Shown here: piece by piece, positions 10,004 to 20,600 of the stretch
Numbering within the stretch: the first letter of the stretch is position 1
Layout: every line of letters starts with the position of its first letter
NCBI GenBank assembly: GCA_963921825.1
Contig: OY997588.1
Span: 83,147,043 to 83,211,042 of the forward strand
Reading direction: 5' to 3'
Origin: Erodium maritimum
Taxonomy: Eukaryota; Streptophyta; Magnoliopsida; Geraniales; Geraniaceae
Length of the DNA: 64,000 bases
Program-made: the position numbers and the translations under genes
The notes under the pieces: generated by a model
Told to the model about the DNA's origin: nothing
The model's input: the letters and a program-made list of their open reading frames with translations, nothing else
Databases searched by the model: none

Positions 10004-10070
10004 TGGTATCAGAGCCTGGTTTCGATCCAGGGACCTGTGGGTTATGGGCCTACCACGCTTCCGATGCGTG
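10004..10070 (-). pseudogene. Antisense copy of initiator tRNA-Met fused to the LTR
   Basis: Read on the minus strand, the segment contains the 3' end GGCTCTGATACCA including CCA, a T arm with loop ATCGAAA, the anticodon region GGCCCATAACCCACAGG (anticodon CAU) and the D-arm piece CGGAAGCGTGG. I recognise this as plant initiator tRNA-Met over about 62-67 nt with few differences; two of them are a compensating pair in the T stem. The tRNA 5' end (about the first dozen bases) is missing. Encoded CCA, loss of the 5' end and direct abutment to an LTR indicate a reverse-transcribed primer tRNA rather than a tRNA gene. Confidence 0.75.
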
Positions 10071-10112
10071 GGGTTTGAACCCGGGTCCATGAGGTGCCAA
10101 GCTCTGATACCA

Positions 10113-10297
10113 TGTAGAAATTCTGAAATATTAATGATATATTTGATATTCTTGATGTTTCAATACAATGAGAGCATCCCTTTATATATGGATTAACTCT
10201 ATTCTAAATAAGAAATACTAATACTAAACAGCATAGGAAACCTAACTTAACTAGGAATAAGAAATACTTGTAACTGGAAATAAACTAAACTCTAACA
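10113..10297 (-). repeat. LTR copy B (185 bp) of the inverted pair
   Basis: This is the reverse complement of copy A, with several substitutions. Its primer-binding site (minus strand TGGTATCAGAGCTTGG, 10097-10112) is followed on the minus strand by an element-type leader, not by tRNA sequence. Its purine tract lies at 10298-10312. Confidence 0.75.
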
Positions 10298-10439
10298 CTC
10301 CCCCTCATGTGCAAGTCGGATAACGAGTCTTACATGTGAACGAAGAATAAAATTCAAATTTGAACTTCATGTTGTTGCGTCATCACTGTGTTGTTGTTGT
10401 CGAAGACTACGATTTTTTTTCAACACCAACCAAAATGAA

Positions 10440-11935
10440 ACAAGGATCAAACATATTAATGAATTGACCACCCAACGAAGAGATACCAGAAAGAAGACAT
10501 ATAACCAAGTCACTCAGCCTAAAGATAAACTACCCACACACCATAGAGAAACCAAATCAGCAGAAGAAAAACCAACACACAACTCTAGAGGAGAAAACCA
10601 TAAAACCAGTGAAACAAAAAAACCCAAGGGATCTCACCAAGCATCACCAATCTCCCCAACCCCAACCCCAACCCAAAACCCAAACCCAAAACCCCCAAAT
10701 GAACAATACAAGTTGTAGATGGAGAGATGACTTGCACAACAACAAGCAACAACAATACATGACCTGAGGTTCTTCCTCCAAGAGACAAAATTGAAGTAAT
10801 ATCCTTGCTTGAAATGAGCCCATTCACCAGAATATACCTTGCTTAATATTGAAGCAAAAATAGCCAGAGAGGTGTCTTCTTTTTCTTGAACGATAAAATT
10901 ATTTCTGGCAAGTCATAGGCACAATAATGTTGTCTTTAGGATATTACCCCAGATCTTCTTGAATTTGAACTGCACTAAGGAGTGCCAAGAGCAGAACTAG
11001 ATTTTAACATTGCTAGGAATTACACATGATATATCCCACCATGCTAGTATCATACACCATACCTCCCAAGCCTTATGAAAATGTAGTAATGATGTGCTCC
11101 ATCTTCTAGATCCCATTTACAAATGGAACAAATCAGCTCTTGGAAAGATAGTGGCATACCTCTTGATTCTAAGAAACATTTTGATGGAATTGCCTCTAAG
11201 CAAACTAGCCAACAAAAGGATGCAATTTTAGGAGGAACTCTTGAAGACCAAAGATGAACTGCTCAACCCTGTGTGGAGATACCTTGCACTGCAAGTAATG
11301 AATATACCTTGCTAACAGAAAAGCCTTTATGACCCCCTTCCCAAATGAGTACATCATCTACATTTTCTCTGATATGTCTTTGATTTAGAATGGTACATAA
11401 TACACTCCACTCCTGAATCCCCCAACCTCTAGGGTATCTTCTCAACATTAGATCTCATGATTCACCATCCCATAATTCCATGAAAGATATGTCTCCCCAC
11501 CAAATGTCATTCCAAAATAAGATTCTATTTCCATTATGTAGACCCTTTTGACTAAATAGATTTGTAAATCTGGGATCATTGTTTAGGGCTATAATGTGAT
11601 TCATGAAGCTAGAGTTATGGATCTCTGAGAAGTTTGAGAGGTCCCATTGATTAGTATCCCAGCGAAACCTTGCACATATTGCTTGTTTCCATAATGAGTT
11701 ACCCTCTTATGCAAACCTCCACCACCATTTTGCTAGGAGACAAGAATTCATAAGAGATAGACTTTTAATGCCCAAGCCCCCACAATCCTTTGTTTTGCAG
11801 ACTACATTATAATTGGTTTTACAGAATACCCTATATTTGACAAATCCATGTCAAAGAAATTTCCTTTGCAACCTTTGAAGATATTTGAGCACTGATTTAG
11901 GATCTTTGAGGATTGAGAAGAAGTGGAGGGGAAGA
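10440..11935 (-). pseudogene. LINE (L1-type) ORF2 C-terminal region and 3' UTR, minus strand
   Basis: The minus-strand translation of 11263-11448 contains EGGHKGFSVSKVYSLL, the zinc-binding reverse-transcriptase-associated segment typical of plant L1 ORF2 C-termini. Upstream pieces on the same strand continue the same protein with stops and frameshifts. The A/C-rich 10440-10990 fits a 3' UTR. The gypsy element at 11941 interrupts it: the reading resumes at 23271, with the five-base duplication GCTCC on both sides. No poly(T) end survives at the left. Confidence 0.6.
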
Positions 11936-12812
11936 GCTCCTGTAAGTACCGCCCCCGGTCAAACCGGAAGTTTTCGGCGAGAGTTGAATTTTTGTCGGAA
12001 AAGTCAACCGATGACTCAGGGAGTCATTCGGGACCTTTCCGGGGCCCAAAAAGCTTAGCTGTCGTTACGGTTAGCTTAGTTGAGCCGTTTCCTTTCAAAT
12101 GACTGTAAATTTGGAAAAGTCAACTTTCGGTCTTTTTCGGTCAAACCTTAGTCCTAAACGAATTAATTAAACTTGTGCTGGATTTTCCTAAGAGGAGGGG
12201 TGGTCCCCACATGAACAAGTGTCCAATGTGGCTTGGATGAGAAGAAACAAGGTAGGAAGGACCATTATGCCCCCAAACTTAAACTTAAGGTGGCTTAGAC
12301 AAAGGAAGACAAATGGGTAATTACAAGGTGGTCTTTTAAGGGTTTGGAAACAACAAATTCAGCATATTTACACTAGTTGGCCGAAAATAGGGAGGGAAAA
12401 GAGGCTTAGAAGCTTGAGGAGGAAGAAAGAGAGAATTTTTTTGATTTTTGGGTTTGATTCTACTCAAAGTTCATCAACAACACTTGATTCTTCATCTCCT
12501 CTCTATTTCCAAGGTGAGCATCCCATCCTTTTTCGTTTTTGATGATTTGGGTTCATAGGTTTTGAGGAGAAATGATGAACTTGGTTTGGGTAATTGAAGT
12601 TTGATGATGGATGTTGATTTTGGAGAGAAAATGAGTGGTAGATGATGTTTTTAATTTGATTTGTGGAAGGTTGGATGAAAACCCATGATGGGTATTGGAT
12701 TATTGATTAATTTGGAGCTGTTTTGGAGGTTTAGGAAGGTCAAAAATGGAGTTTTGGAGTTATTTTTGTGAAAACCCGAGGCTGGAGGAAGAAGAAGATG
12801 AACAGTACCAGA

Positions 12813-12950
12813 CCCGTCACGGATCCGTGACGGGCACCGTGGCGGGAGACGTCACGGCTCCGTGACGAGAACCGTGATGGCGTGGACCACGGATCCGTGA
12901 CCAGATCCGTGGCGGAGCTCATCAAGGCTCCGTAATCAGAACCGTGGTAG
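12813..12950. repeat. GTCACGGATCCGTGAC palindrome array in the LTR
   Basis: A 22-bp perfect palindrome (12813-12834, centre GGATCC) is followed by degenerate copies of CACGG-ATCCGTGAC spaced about 35-45 bp. The 3' LTR (22790-22970) carries the same array with one extra unit, so copy number changes by whole units. Confidence 0.65.
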
Positions 12951-14240
12951 ACCTGTTTTGGGCCATTTGGGCCCATTTTGTTGGATTTCGAGTAATTGGG
13001 ACGATTATCAATAACCGGGTCCTTTTGGGGTTAATTGGAAATGCTTTCCATTGTAAACCTTTGTAAAATACTCTTAATTCGCGATTTGTTTTGTGATCCA
13101 AGACCTTGGACCCGAGCGTGACGGAGGAAGAGGCACTTGGACATCGTGAAGTGGAGGGGGAAGCTAGCGAGGTCGTCAGCAACTAGGAGTTGAGAGTTGT
13201 TTACTTTTGAGGTAGGGAAAGTAGCGAATACCGGTTTAATTGCGGAAAGTTACTAGTGTGGTTTTAGAATAATAATAATAACCGGAAAGGTCCTAGTTTT
13301 CATATAGGATGTGATTCACTAGAATAATCGCTTTCAATTACGATAATAAACAGAAGAGTCTTAGATGCATATAGGATGTGATTCACTAGAATAATCGCTT
13401 TCCATTCTTGGGAAATTGCCGTGCTAGTAGAATGGTCATGTCGAGCCTTAGGGTTGCGTGTTGATTGTGATGCCATGATCTTTGATTGAGATGCATGATG
13501 CTTGTTGTAGCCGTTGATTAGATTTAGAGTCATAATAAGACATACTCGGTGTAGCATGTTGTTGCTATGGTTGGGCAAGTGTGCCATGCGTGATGTGATG
13601 TGAATCATTGATTGTGATATGATCGGGTGAGTGATAGACCAATATGTGTGTTAATGTGAGTTGGCTCGGTTGGTATACCGTGGTCGAACTATGGCATTGT
13701 ATTGCGTGTATTCTCTTGATGTGTGTTCCAAGAGGAGGGGTGTCCGGTGTGATACCTACCCTGAGAGAGTATGCCGGTGTAGAGTATCGAGGATGAGGGC
13801 GGTTACCCCGATGCTCTGTGGTCTGGGAAGGCGTACGACTGAGGTATGTGCCGGTCGGTATGCATGAGGCCCCGAGTCTACATGACGGGAAGACGTCCGA
13901 CTGAGGGATTTCCGGTCTGGGATGTTACCCCGAGTCTACGTGATGGGAAGATGTCGGGACCGATGCTCTGTGTTCCGGTACGATATAAATTGGACGAGCT
14001 GCGATAGCCGGTGATGTTGGGAACGGTTGTACTAAGTTATGTGTTGTTCTGCTGTGTGTTCTGTGCGTGCTGGTTGGCTATGTGCGTGGTTTTATATGCG
14101 ATGGTGGTCTTGCGAGACGGGTTGGTGGTTGGTACTTGTCCCGTGGGCGTTGTTGATAATTATGCTTTGCTAGTATGCCCTAATTGGACGGTTACTCGTG
14201 GTGGTGAGCTGATGTTCATAACCTTAACTACTTTTTCTAC

Positions 14241-14254
14241 TGAGCGAAAGCTCA
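14241..14254 (+). promoter_or_regulatory. Short stem-loop in the gypsy LTR
   Basis: TGAGC-GAAA-GCTCA forms a 5-bp stem with a GNRA-type loop. A longer counterpart (GGTGAGC-GAAC-GCTCACC on the minus strand) is present in the related solo LTR at 29817-29834. The role is unknown; similar position and conserved stem suggest an RNA or DNA signal. Confidence 0.35.
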
Positions 14255-14461
14255 CCCCTTACCTTGTTGTTTTTCAGGTCTTGAGCGGGATTTGTTCTAG
14301 CTGGATGCTCGATGCTTGGGAGCTAGCGAGGGTCCTAGGCTAGCTTGTCTAGAGACGTACTGTTATTTTAAACCGAACCTTTATTTACAGTGTTGTATGA
14401 GCTGTTGACTCATTTTATTGGAGTTATGGATTTCAGAGTATTATTTTTAGGGTTATTTACG

Positions 14462-16173
14462 ATAAGGTACCACAATGTTTCGTCCACGAACGATAAGGTA
14501 CCCTTATGAATTTTTTGTCCGATAAGGTACCCAAATGATTCGTCCACGAACGATTTGGTTTAAGATTGGCATATTCCGTTAGAAAACTAACGGATTAATC
14601 CTCTAAATTAGACATGTGTAGTTAAGTGGGGTGTGAAATGGAGATTTTACCCTTTCTTATTTGGGTTTACTCCATGTCCTAACCTCGTACTACACTTAAT
14701 TGTCAAATCCGCACCCAAGATTTGGAAAATTATCAAATAGTAACGAATTTCAAAACTGAAATATTAAAAATAAAAAAGTACTGTTTAAATTGACTTTTTC
14801 CGTGAACAATGAATCACGTGCTGCCCACGTGACTCATTTTATAATGGAGCTTGCGCGAGCTAAGGTCACGAAGAGATGAAATTCGAAGCTTGGACACAAA
14901 GAGATGAAGTTCGAAGAGCTGAGATGAAGAGATTAGGTCATAAAGAGATGAAGTTAGGCCAATTTAACATCCGTATGAAGAACATATTTGAGGGTAAACT
15001 CGACTTTTCACTTGTCCAAGTTAACGTCCGTTTAAAGTTAGAAACAATTGGCAATTTCAATTAATTGACCGTTACTACATGGCAATTTCAATTGTACAGG
15101 GTTTGGATTTAACAATTTCTGAAAGTTGGGCGTTAGGACATGGAGTAACCCCTTCTTATTTTAAGCTTATAAATTTGATAGACAAAATTACCATTATACT
15201 CTTAATTATATAATATAATAATAAATAAATAAATTTAAATTTTTTAAATTTAATAATTAAAATTTTAAAATAATAATAAAAAAAGTTTAAAATTTTAAAA
15301 ATATTAAAAAATATAAAAATTAAATATTAAATAAAAAAATAGAATATTTAAATAATAAAAATAATAAAATAAGATAGCAAAATAATAAAATAAAATATTA
15401 GAATAATAAAAATAAAATATTAAAATAAAAAAATAATAAAAATAATAAAAAATAAAAAAATTAATTAATAAAGTAATAAAAATAATAAAATAAATTACTA
15501 AAATAATAAAAATAATAAATAAAATAATAAAATAAAATATTAATATAAAATATTAAAATAAAAAAAATTAATAAAATAAAATATAAAATATTAAATAATT
15601 AAAAATTAATAAAATTTAAATAAAAAAATAATAACTGATTTTGGAAAATAAAAACTGATTTTTAAAAATAAAAACTGATTTTTGAAAATAGAAACTGATT
15701 TTTGAAAATAAAAACTGATTTAAAAAAAAAAACTGATATTTAAATATAAAATCTGATTTTTTTAATATACAAAAAAACTAATTATTAAAAAAGTAAAAAC
15801 TAATTTTGAAATATAAAAATCTGATTTAAAAAAAAATAAAAACTGAGTTTTGAAAATAAAAACGAAATTCAGTTTATAAAAAATATAACTTTAAAAAATA
15901 TATATAATTTATTTATTTTATTTTGAAAATTAAAAATAATTAGAAAATATAAATTAAAGAAAAATAATAACTGAGGGTATAATGGTCATTTCACTCTTAA
16001 GTCAAAAGTCAACTGAAATGTCAAAGGGCAAAATAGTCATTCTACATAATTCTGTTAGTTTTTTAACAGCATTAAACCAAATCGTTCGTGGACGAAACAT
16101 TTGGGTACCTTATCGGACAAAAAATTCATAAGGGTACCTTATCATTCGTGGACGAAACATTAGGGTACCTTAT
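14462..16173. mobile_element. Inverted-repeat DNA element (MULE-MITE-like) inside the 5' LTR
   Basis: Terminal inverted repeats of about 105-113 bp (14462-14574 and 16072-16173) contain three copies of ATAAGGTACC and two of CGTCCACGAACGAT. The 3' LTR lacks this segment, proving insertion after the retrotransposon. The interior is non-coding, with a very AT-rich block (15170-15960). Target duplication is unclear because the junction bases differ from the empty site, so the outer ends may be a few bases off. Mutator-like affiliation is a guess from the long inverted repeats. Confidence 0.65.
15620..15870. repeat. AAAACTGATTTTTGAAAATA tandem repeat
   Basis: About ten degenerate copies of a roughly 18-20 bp unit lie in the AT-rich core of the inverted-repeat element. 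Flanking 15190-15620 is simple AT sequence of AATAATAAAA type. Confidence 0.6.
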
Positions 16174-16255
16174 AACCGTTGAAATTGCTTTATTTGTTAT
16201 TTCTTTAAGTTCACTTCTCGAGTCCGGTCAAAACCGAATTTGGGGCGTGACAATT

Positions 16256-16273
16256 TGGTATCAGAGCCTGGTT
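16256..16273 (+). other. Primer-binding site (initiator tRNA-Met) of the gypsy element
   Basis: TGGTATCAGAGCCTGGTT begins three bases after the LTR end and is complementary to the 3' end of plant initiator tRNA-Met. Confidence 0.85.
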
Positions 16274-17145
16274 GCATTTTGAAATTGTTTTTCAAAACCT
16301 CGGACCGTACGTCAATTAGGTGGGTAGAGTTGGATCGTTAAGTTACAGTGTGTCGGTCACGCAAGTCGGAGATGTCCCACGCGTAGAAACGAGACGAAGA
16401 GAGAGTCTCGGGTTGGTGGTTGTCCGGTCTAAGTACCGTGTACCTTCGGTGAACCTGTGTGGTTGGTGTTATTGTTTGAGTTAAACTGTTTTCCGAGTGT
16501 GAACTTGGCCGGGCGGTAAGAGTGAAATTACCGAGCCCGGAGGTGTGTGGTTGAGATAACTTGTTGTGTGCTGTAATTGTAATTGAGTGCTGTGTACTTG
16601 TCGTGATTGGTTGTCCCGCATAAGCGGGTGGCTAGTGTAAATTACGAACGGGTCATGCCCGATTTTCTGCAGAAACTGAAGTGTATGTACCATCGCAATT
16701 CAGCTATAGGGGCCACTGTAGCTAGACGTGAATGGGGGGATGCCAAGTGGTTACAATGTAATTCGGGGACGCCTGAACCGGGTTGTAACGACGCGACGTC
16801 AACATGAATGTTATGTTAGAAAGAGGACGTGTTAAGAATTTAAATCTAAGTTGAGGATGTCTAATGTGTGATTGCTGTGTGTGATTGCGTTGTGGAGTGG
16901 TTGACTGTGTGTGACCTCGCTGTTTGACTATGTGTAACCTCACTGTTTGACTATGTGTAACCTCGCTGTTTGACTATGTGATCTGTGCACTGTTGTGTGA
17001 AATTGTGTGACTATACTCTACTGAATATATTATTACTATGAGTACTAGTGTGGTGGACTGTTTGTGACGTTAGTTATTTTAAGCGTGTCGTTCTTTAACA
17101 GTAAGAAACTGAACACGTGCGTTATCCGTGCAGCGGATTTACGAC
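16274..17145 (+). other. Untranslated leader of the gypsy element
   Basis: Non-coding sequence between the primer-binding site and gag. Near 16900-16985 it has four tandem degenerate copies of a roughly 28-bp unit, TGTTTGACTATGTGTAACCTC. No gene is seen. Confidence 0.5.
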
Positions 17146-18480
17146 ATGGCACCGACTTACGTTCCGCGAGGTACCAGAGACGGCCAGCTAGGGGCCGGGG
17201 ACAACCATCGACTGCTGAGTCGGCAGGGGCGACTAGTGCCCAGGGTGCACCCGCTGAGGGGAACGAGAGGGTTGAGACGACCCAGGCTGCAGCTCTGGAG
17301 GAGCTGACCCGCACTGTTCAGGGCTTGGCGACAGCCTTTGCCCGGAGAGAGGCTACAACTTCGGCACCGAAGGTTGTGCCTGCTGCCATTGTAGCAGCCA
17401 CTGAGGGACCTAGTCAGGTCGACAGCTACACTGCGCAGGCGCTGCGAGACTTCCGCAGGCTGGGCACGCCTGTGTTTTCCGTGGAGCCAGACCCCGAGGT
17501 TGCCGAGAGGTGGCTGGAGCGGATCACCCGCAACCTGGACACATCAGGGGTCCTAAGTGGTAGCCTGGGAGTATCATTCACAGCTTTACATCTGGAGGGA
17601 GAGGCCTACCACTGGTGGCGGCGTGAGCAGGCGCGAGTGGGAGATGGCTTTGCACTGTTCGGACATCGATTTCTTGACCAGTATTTTCCACAGTCAGTAC
17701 TGCACGACATGCGTCAGCAGTTCCTGGAGCTGCGACAGGAGGGACTGTCAGTGTCCGAGTACGAGGCGAGGTTCACCTCCTTGTCTTGTTTTGCTCAAGA
17801 GATGGTACAGACTAAGGCTCTCCGTTGCCAACGTTTTGAGGCAGGTCTTCGCCCGACGATTGCCAACCGGGTCGCTGTTTTGAGGACCCAGGTATAAGCT
17901 GACCTGGTGGATCAAGCCTTGGCCGTGGAACGACGTTTTCGTGAGTCAGCCAGAGTTCCAGAAGTCAGGTCGAGGCCGAGCATCTTCCCGAGGCCATCTG
18001 AGTCTCGAAACCCGAGGAGGCAGAGGACCTCGGGATCGTTCCAGTCCCAGACGCAGTTGAGAGGGCGCGACAGGTCGGGTCAGTGGCTTCCGTTGGACCT
18101 TCCATGTCAGGGCGTACGTGCTACGGATGTGGGCAGCCAGGCCACATGGCTCGAGACTGTCTGAGGAGCAGCGGACCAGTGGACCGTCCGGCCAGGTAGA
18201 CCTGAGGAGAGGTCGAGTGCCGGTCCCCCGCTTTGTCACTGGTGTGGTCGGCCAGGACACTTCGCTTCCAGGTGCCTAGATTGGTTTTGGGAGGTGTCGG
18301 CCCCGCGACCGCAGCAGTCGCAGACTGGGCAGTCACCATAGTTCCAGTAGCGTCAGGCTCAGACGCAGAGAGCTCCGAGGCAGGCAGCGAGCACGCCAGC
18401 GTCGAGGTAGAGAGCCGTGCAGCAGGTGGCACTTCCACCACCTCCGAGAGGCGGACCCCAGTCACAGTAGGGTTGGGTAT
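17146..18480 (+). pseudogene. gypsy gag (capsid and two zinc knuckles), frameshifted
   Basis: The likely start is ATG at 17146 (MAPTYVPRGTRDG). A one-base shift near 17184 moves the frame to RRPARGRGQPSTAES and on to the capsid-type region (YTAQALRDFRRLGTPVF, LEGEAYHWWRREQARVG, LRQEGLSVSEYEARF). A TAA at 17895-17897 interrupts it. Two CCHC knuckles follow in different frames: CYGCGQPGHMARDC at 18119-18160 and CHWCGRPGHFASRC at 18234-18275. Gag forms the particle that packages the RNA; this copy cannot make it. Confidence 0.8.
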
Positions 18481-18539
18481 ATGATGTCACCGACTCTAGA
18501 GCTGAGGGACGTCATGCCGGCCATGAGGCTACTCAGGGT

Positions 18540-20600
18540 ACATGCTTGCTTTATAATACATGGGCATCTTTCTTGATTGATACTTGAGCATCTCATTCTT
18601 TCATCTCTTCTTCTTTCGCTCGTGTGTTGGGGTTGAGGGTGGAATTTCTGAGTCGACCTTTATGTCTCGACACCCCTGTTACGGGGGAGGTAGTTTTGAG
18701 TACTGTTTGTCGGGCTTCTGAGATCTGAGTGGATGATTGACCGTTTTATGATGATTTGCTTGTGCTGGACATGATGACATTTGACGTGATCTTGGGGATG
18801 GACTGGATGACGAGGTATCGGGCGTCGATCGACTGTTATCATCGGCAGGTGACCGTAGTATCTGGCGACACGATCGTCACTTGCGTCTTGGGCAGTAGGA
18901 GCGGAGTACTCCTGTCTGCGTTGATCGTGGGAGATGAGAAGGAGACCGTGCAGAGTAGAGAGCTACCGAAAGTGGTATGCGAGTTCCCGGAGGTCTTTTC
19001 GGAGGAGCTGTCAGGATTGCCGCCGGCACGCGAGGTGGAGTTTAGGATCGACTTGATCCTGGGTACGTCGCCGATCTCTATGGCCCCGTATCGATTTGCA
19101 CCAGCCGAGTTGGTCGAGTTGAAGCGAAAAATCGAGGAGTTTCGGGAGAAGAGTTTTATCCGACCGAATGCTTCGCCGTGGGGAGCACCCGCCCTCTTCG
19201 TGAAGAAGGGTGGAGCATTGAGGATGTGCATCGACTACCGAAAGTTGAACCGGGTTACGGTGAAGAACCGTTATCCGATGCCGAGGATCGATGACCTGTT
19301 TGATCAGCTGAGAGGAGCGAAGTGCTTCTCGAAGATTGATCTTCGATCAGGGTACTATCAACTGAGGGGTCGGGAGGAGGATGTGGAGAAGACCGCATTT
19401 CGGACTCGGTATGGGCACTACGAGTTCTTGGTGATGCAGTTCAGGTTGACGAACGCACCTGCAGCGTTCATGGATCTGATGAACGGGATCTTCCGACCCT
19501 ACCTGGATCAGTTCCTCGTGGTGTTCGTAGACGACATTCTGATTTATTCGCCGAGTGAGGGGGCGCATGAGGAGCATTTGAGGACAGTTTTGACATTGTT
19601 GCACACTCACCAGTTGTACGGCAACCTGGAGAAGTGTGAGTTCTGGCTCGCAGAGGTGAAGTTCCTCGGACATGTTGTGTCCCGGGAGGGTATACTCGTC
19701 GATCCAGAGAAGATCGATGCGGTCTCGAAGTGGGCACGACCAAAGAGTGTCTTCGAGATCCGCAACTTCCTAGGCTTGGCATGGTACTATAGGCGGTTCG
19801 TCCGGGACTTCTCACGTCTGGCTGCGCCGATGACTGCCTTGACACGCAAGGGAGTTGAGTTTGTGTGGATTGATGAGTGTGAGCACTCCTTTGCCGAGCT
19901 GAAGGCTCGTTTGACCATCGCGCCCGTGTTGATAGTGCCGGAGCGCGGGATCGGTTATGATGTGTATTGTGACGTGTCCGGTGAGGGACTGGGGTGTGTG
20001 TTGATGCAGTCCGGGAAGGTAGTTGCATATGGCTCCCGACAGCTGAAGATACATGAGCGCAACTACCCGACCCACGATCTCGAGTTGGCAGTAGTTGTCT
20101 TTGCGCTGAAGAGCTGGAGGCACTATTTTTATGGAAAACGATTCCGGGTGTTCTCGGATCACAAGAGCCTCAAGTATATCTTCTCCCAGCGTGACTTGAA
20201 CATGCGCCAGAGGCGATGGATGGAGCTATTGGAGGAGTACGACTCCGAGCTACTCTACCACCCGGGCAAGGCGAACGTCGTCGCCGATGCCCTGAGTAGG
20301 AAGTCGACTCACAGCCTTGCTAGTATATCTTTCCGAGAGTGGGACATGATGGAGGATTTGAGCACGTTTCAACTCGAGCTCGATGAGATCACCTTTGGCG
20401 TGGCCATGTGTTCGTTGGTGGCGCAGCCCACACTAGTTGCTCGTGTGCTGGAGGCACAGGCCGTTGATGCCGATACGACAGAGATCCGGGAGAGGATGAT
20501 CAGCGGTGATGCACCGAGGGCTGGGAGCAGGGTACTGATCTGGGTCTACGATACCGAGGAGGGCTGTTTGTGCCGCGTGGTTGTAGAGATGATGTGTTGA
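18540..20600 (+). pseudogene. gypsy pol: protease, reverse transcriptase, RNase H
   Basis: One frame holds all three domains. The protease active site reads LIDT-stop-ASHSFIS: a TGA at 18585-18587 replaces the Gly of the DTG motif. Two more TGA codons follow at 18726-18728 and 18738-18740. From 18756 the frame is open for 614 codons: [17 protein letters not shown] ends the protease; [31 protein letters not shown] and [16 protein letters not shown] motifs (seen as [11 protein letters not shown]) mark the reverse transcriptase; [34 protein letters not shown] and [11 protein letters not shown] mark RNase H. A frameshift near 20570 separates it from integrase. Confidence 0.9.

Larger units (their letters stand above)
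9698..10425. mobile_element. Large inverted repeat made of two copia-like LTR ends facing each other
   Basis: Arms of about 320 bp (9698-10020 and 10097-10425) are reverse complements over nearly their whole length with scattered differences. Each arm contains, from outside in, the 3' internal end, a polypurine tract (GAGGGGAGTG-like), a 185-bp LTR and a primer-binding site. The centre holds an antisense tRNA copy. The arrangement is not a normal retrotransposon insertion, which would have LTRs in the same direction. RNA from either strand would fold into a hairpin of about 320 bp. Confidence 0.8.
11941..16252 (+). repeat. 5' LTR of the gypsy element, enlarged by an insertion
   Basis: It starts TGTAAGTACCGCCCCC and ends GGGGCGTGACA. 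It is 4,312 bp against 1,354 bp for the 3' LTR. The excess consists of an inverted-repeat element (14462-16173) and of 12984-14269, which the 3' LTR has lost. Without the insertion it would be about 2.6 kb. It contains a palindromic array (12813-12950), a 44-bp tandem duplication near 13300-13400 and degenerate repeats around 13730-13990. Confidence 0.85.

Noticed and set aside
10004..10112. Functional tRNA gene on the minus strand
   Set aside because: The 5' acceptor strand is missing, the CCA is encoded and the sequence joins an LTR without a break, so a cloverleaf cannot close.
12984..14269. Separate insertion in the gypsy 5' LTR
   Set aside because: No terminal repeats or target duplication bound it, it has LTR-like character and a stem-loop also found in the solo LTR; deletion from the 3' LTR at TTGTTG explains it better.
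19468..20028. 186-codon open frame on the minus strand
   Set aside because: It is antisense to the gypsy reverse transcriptase and RNase H, which show clear motifs on the plus strand; composition explains the open frame.
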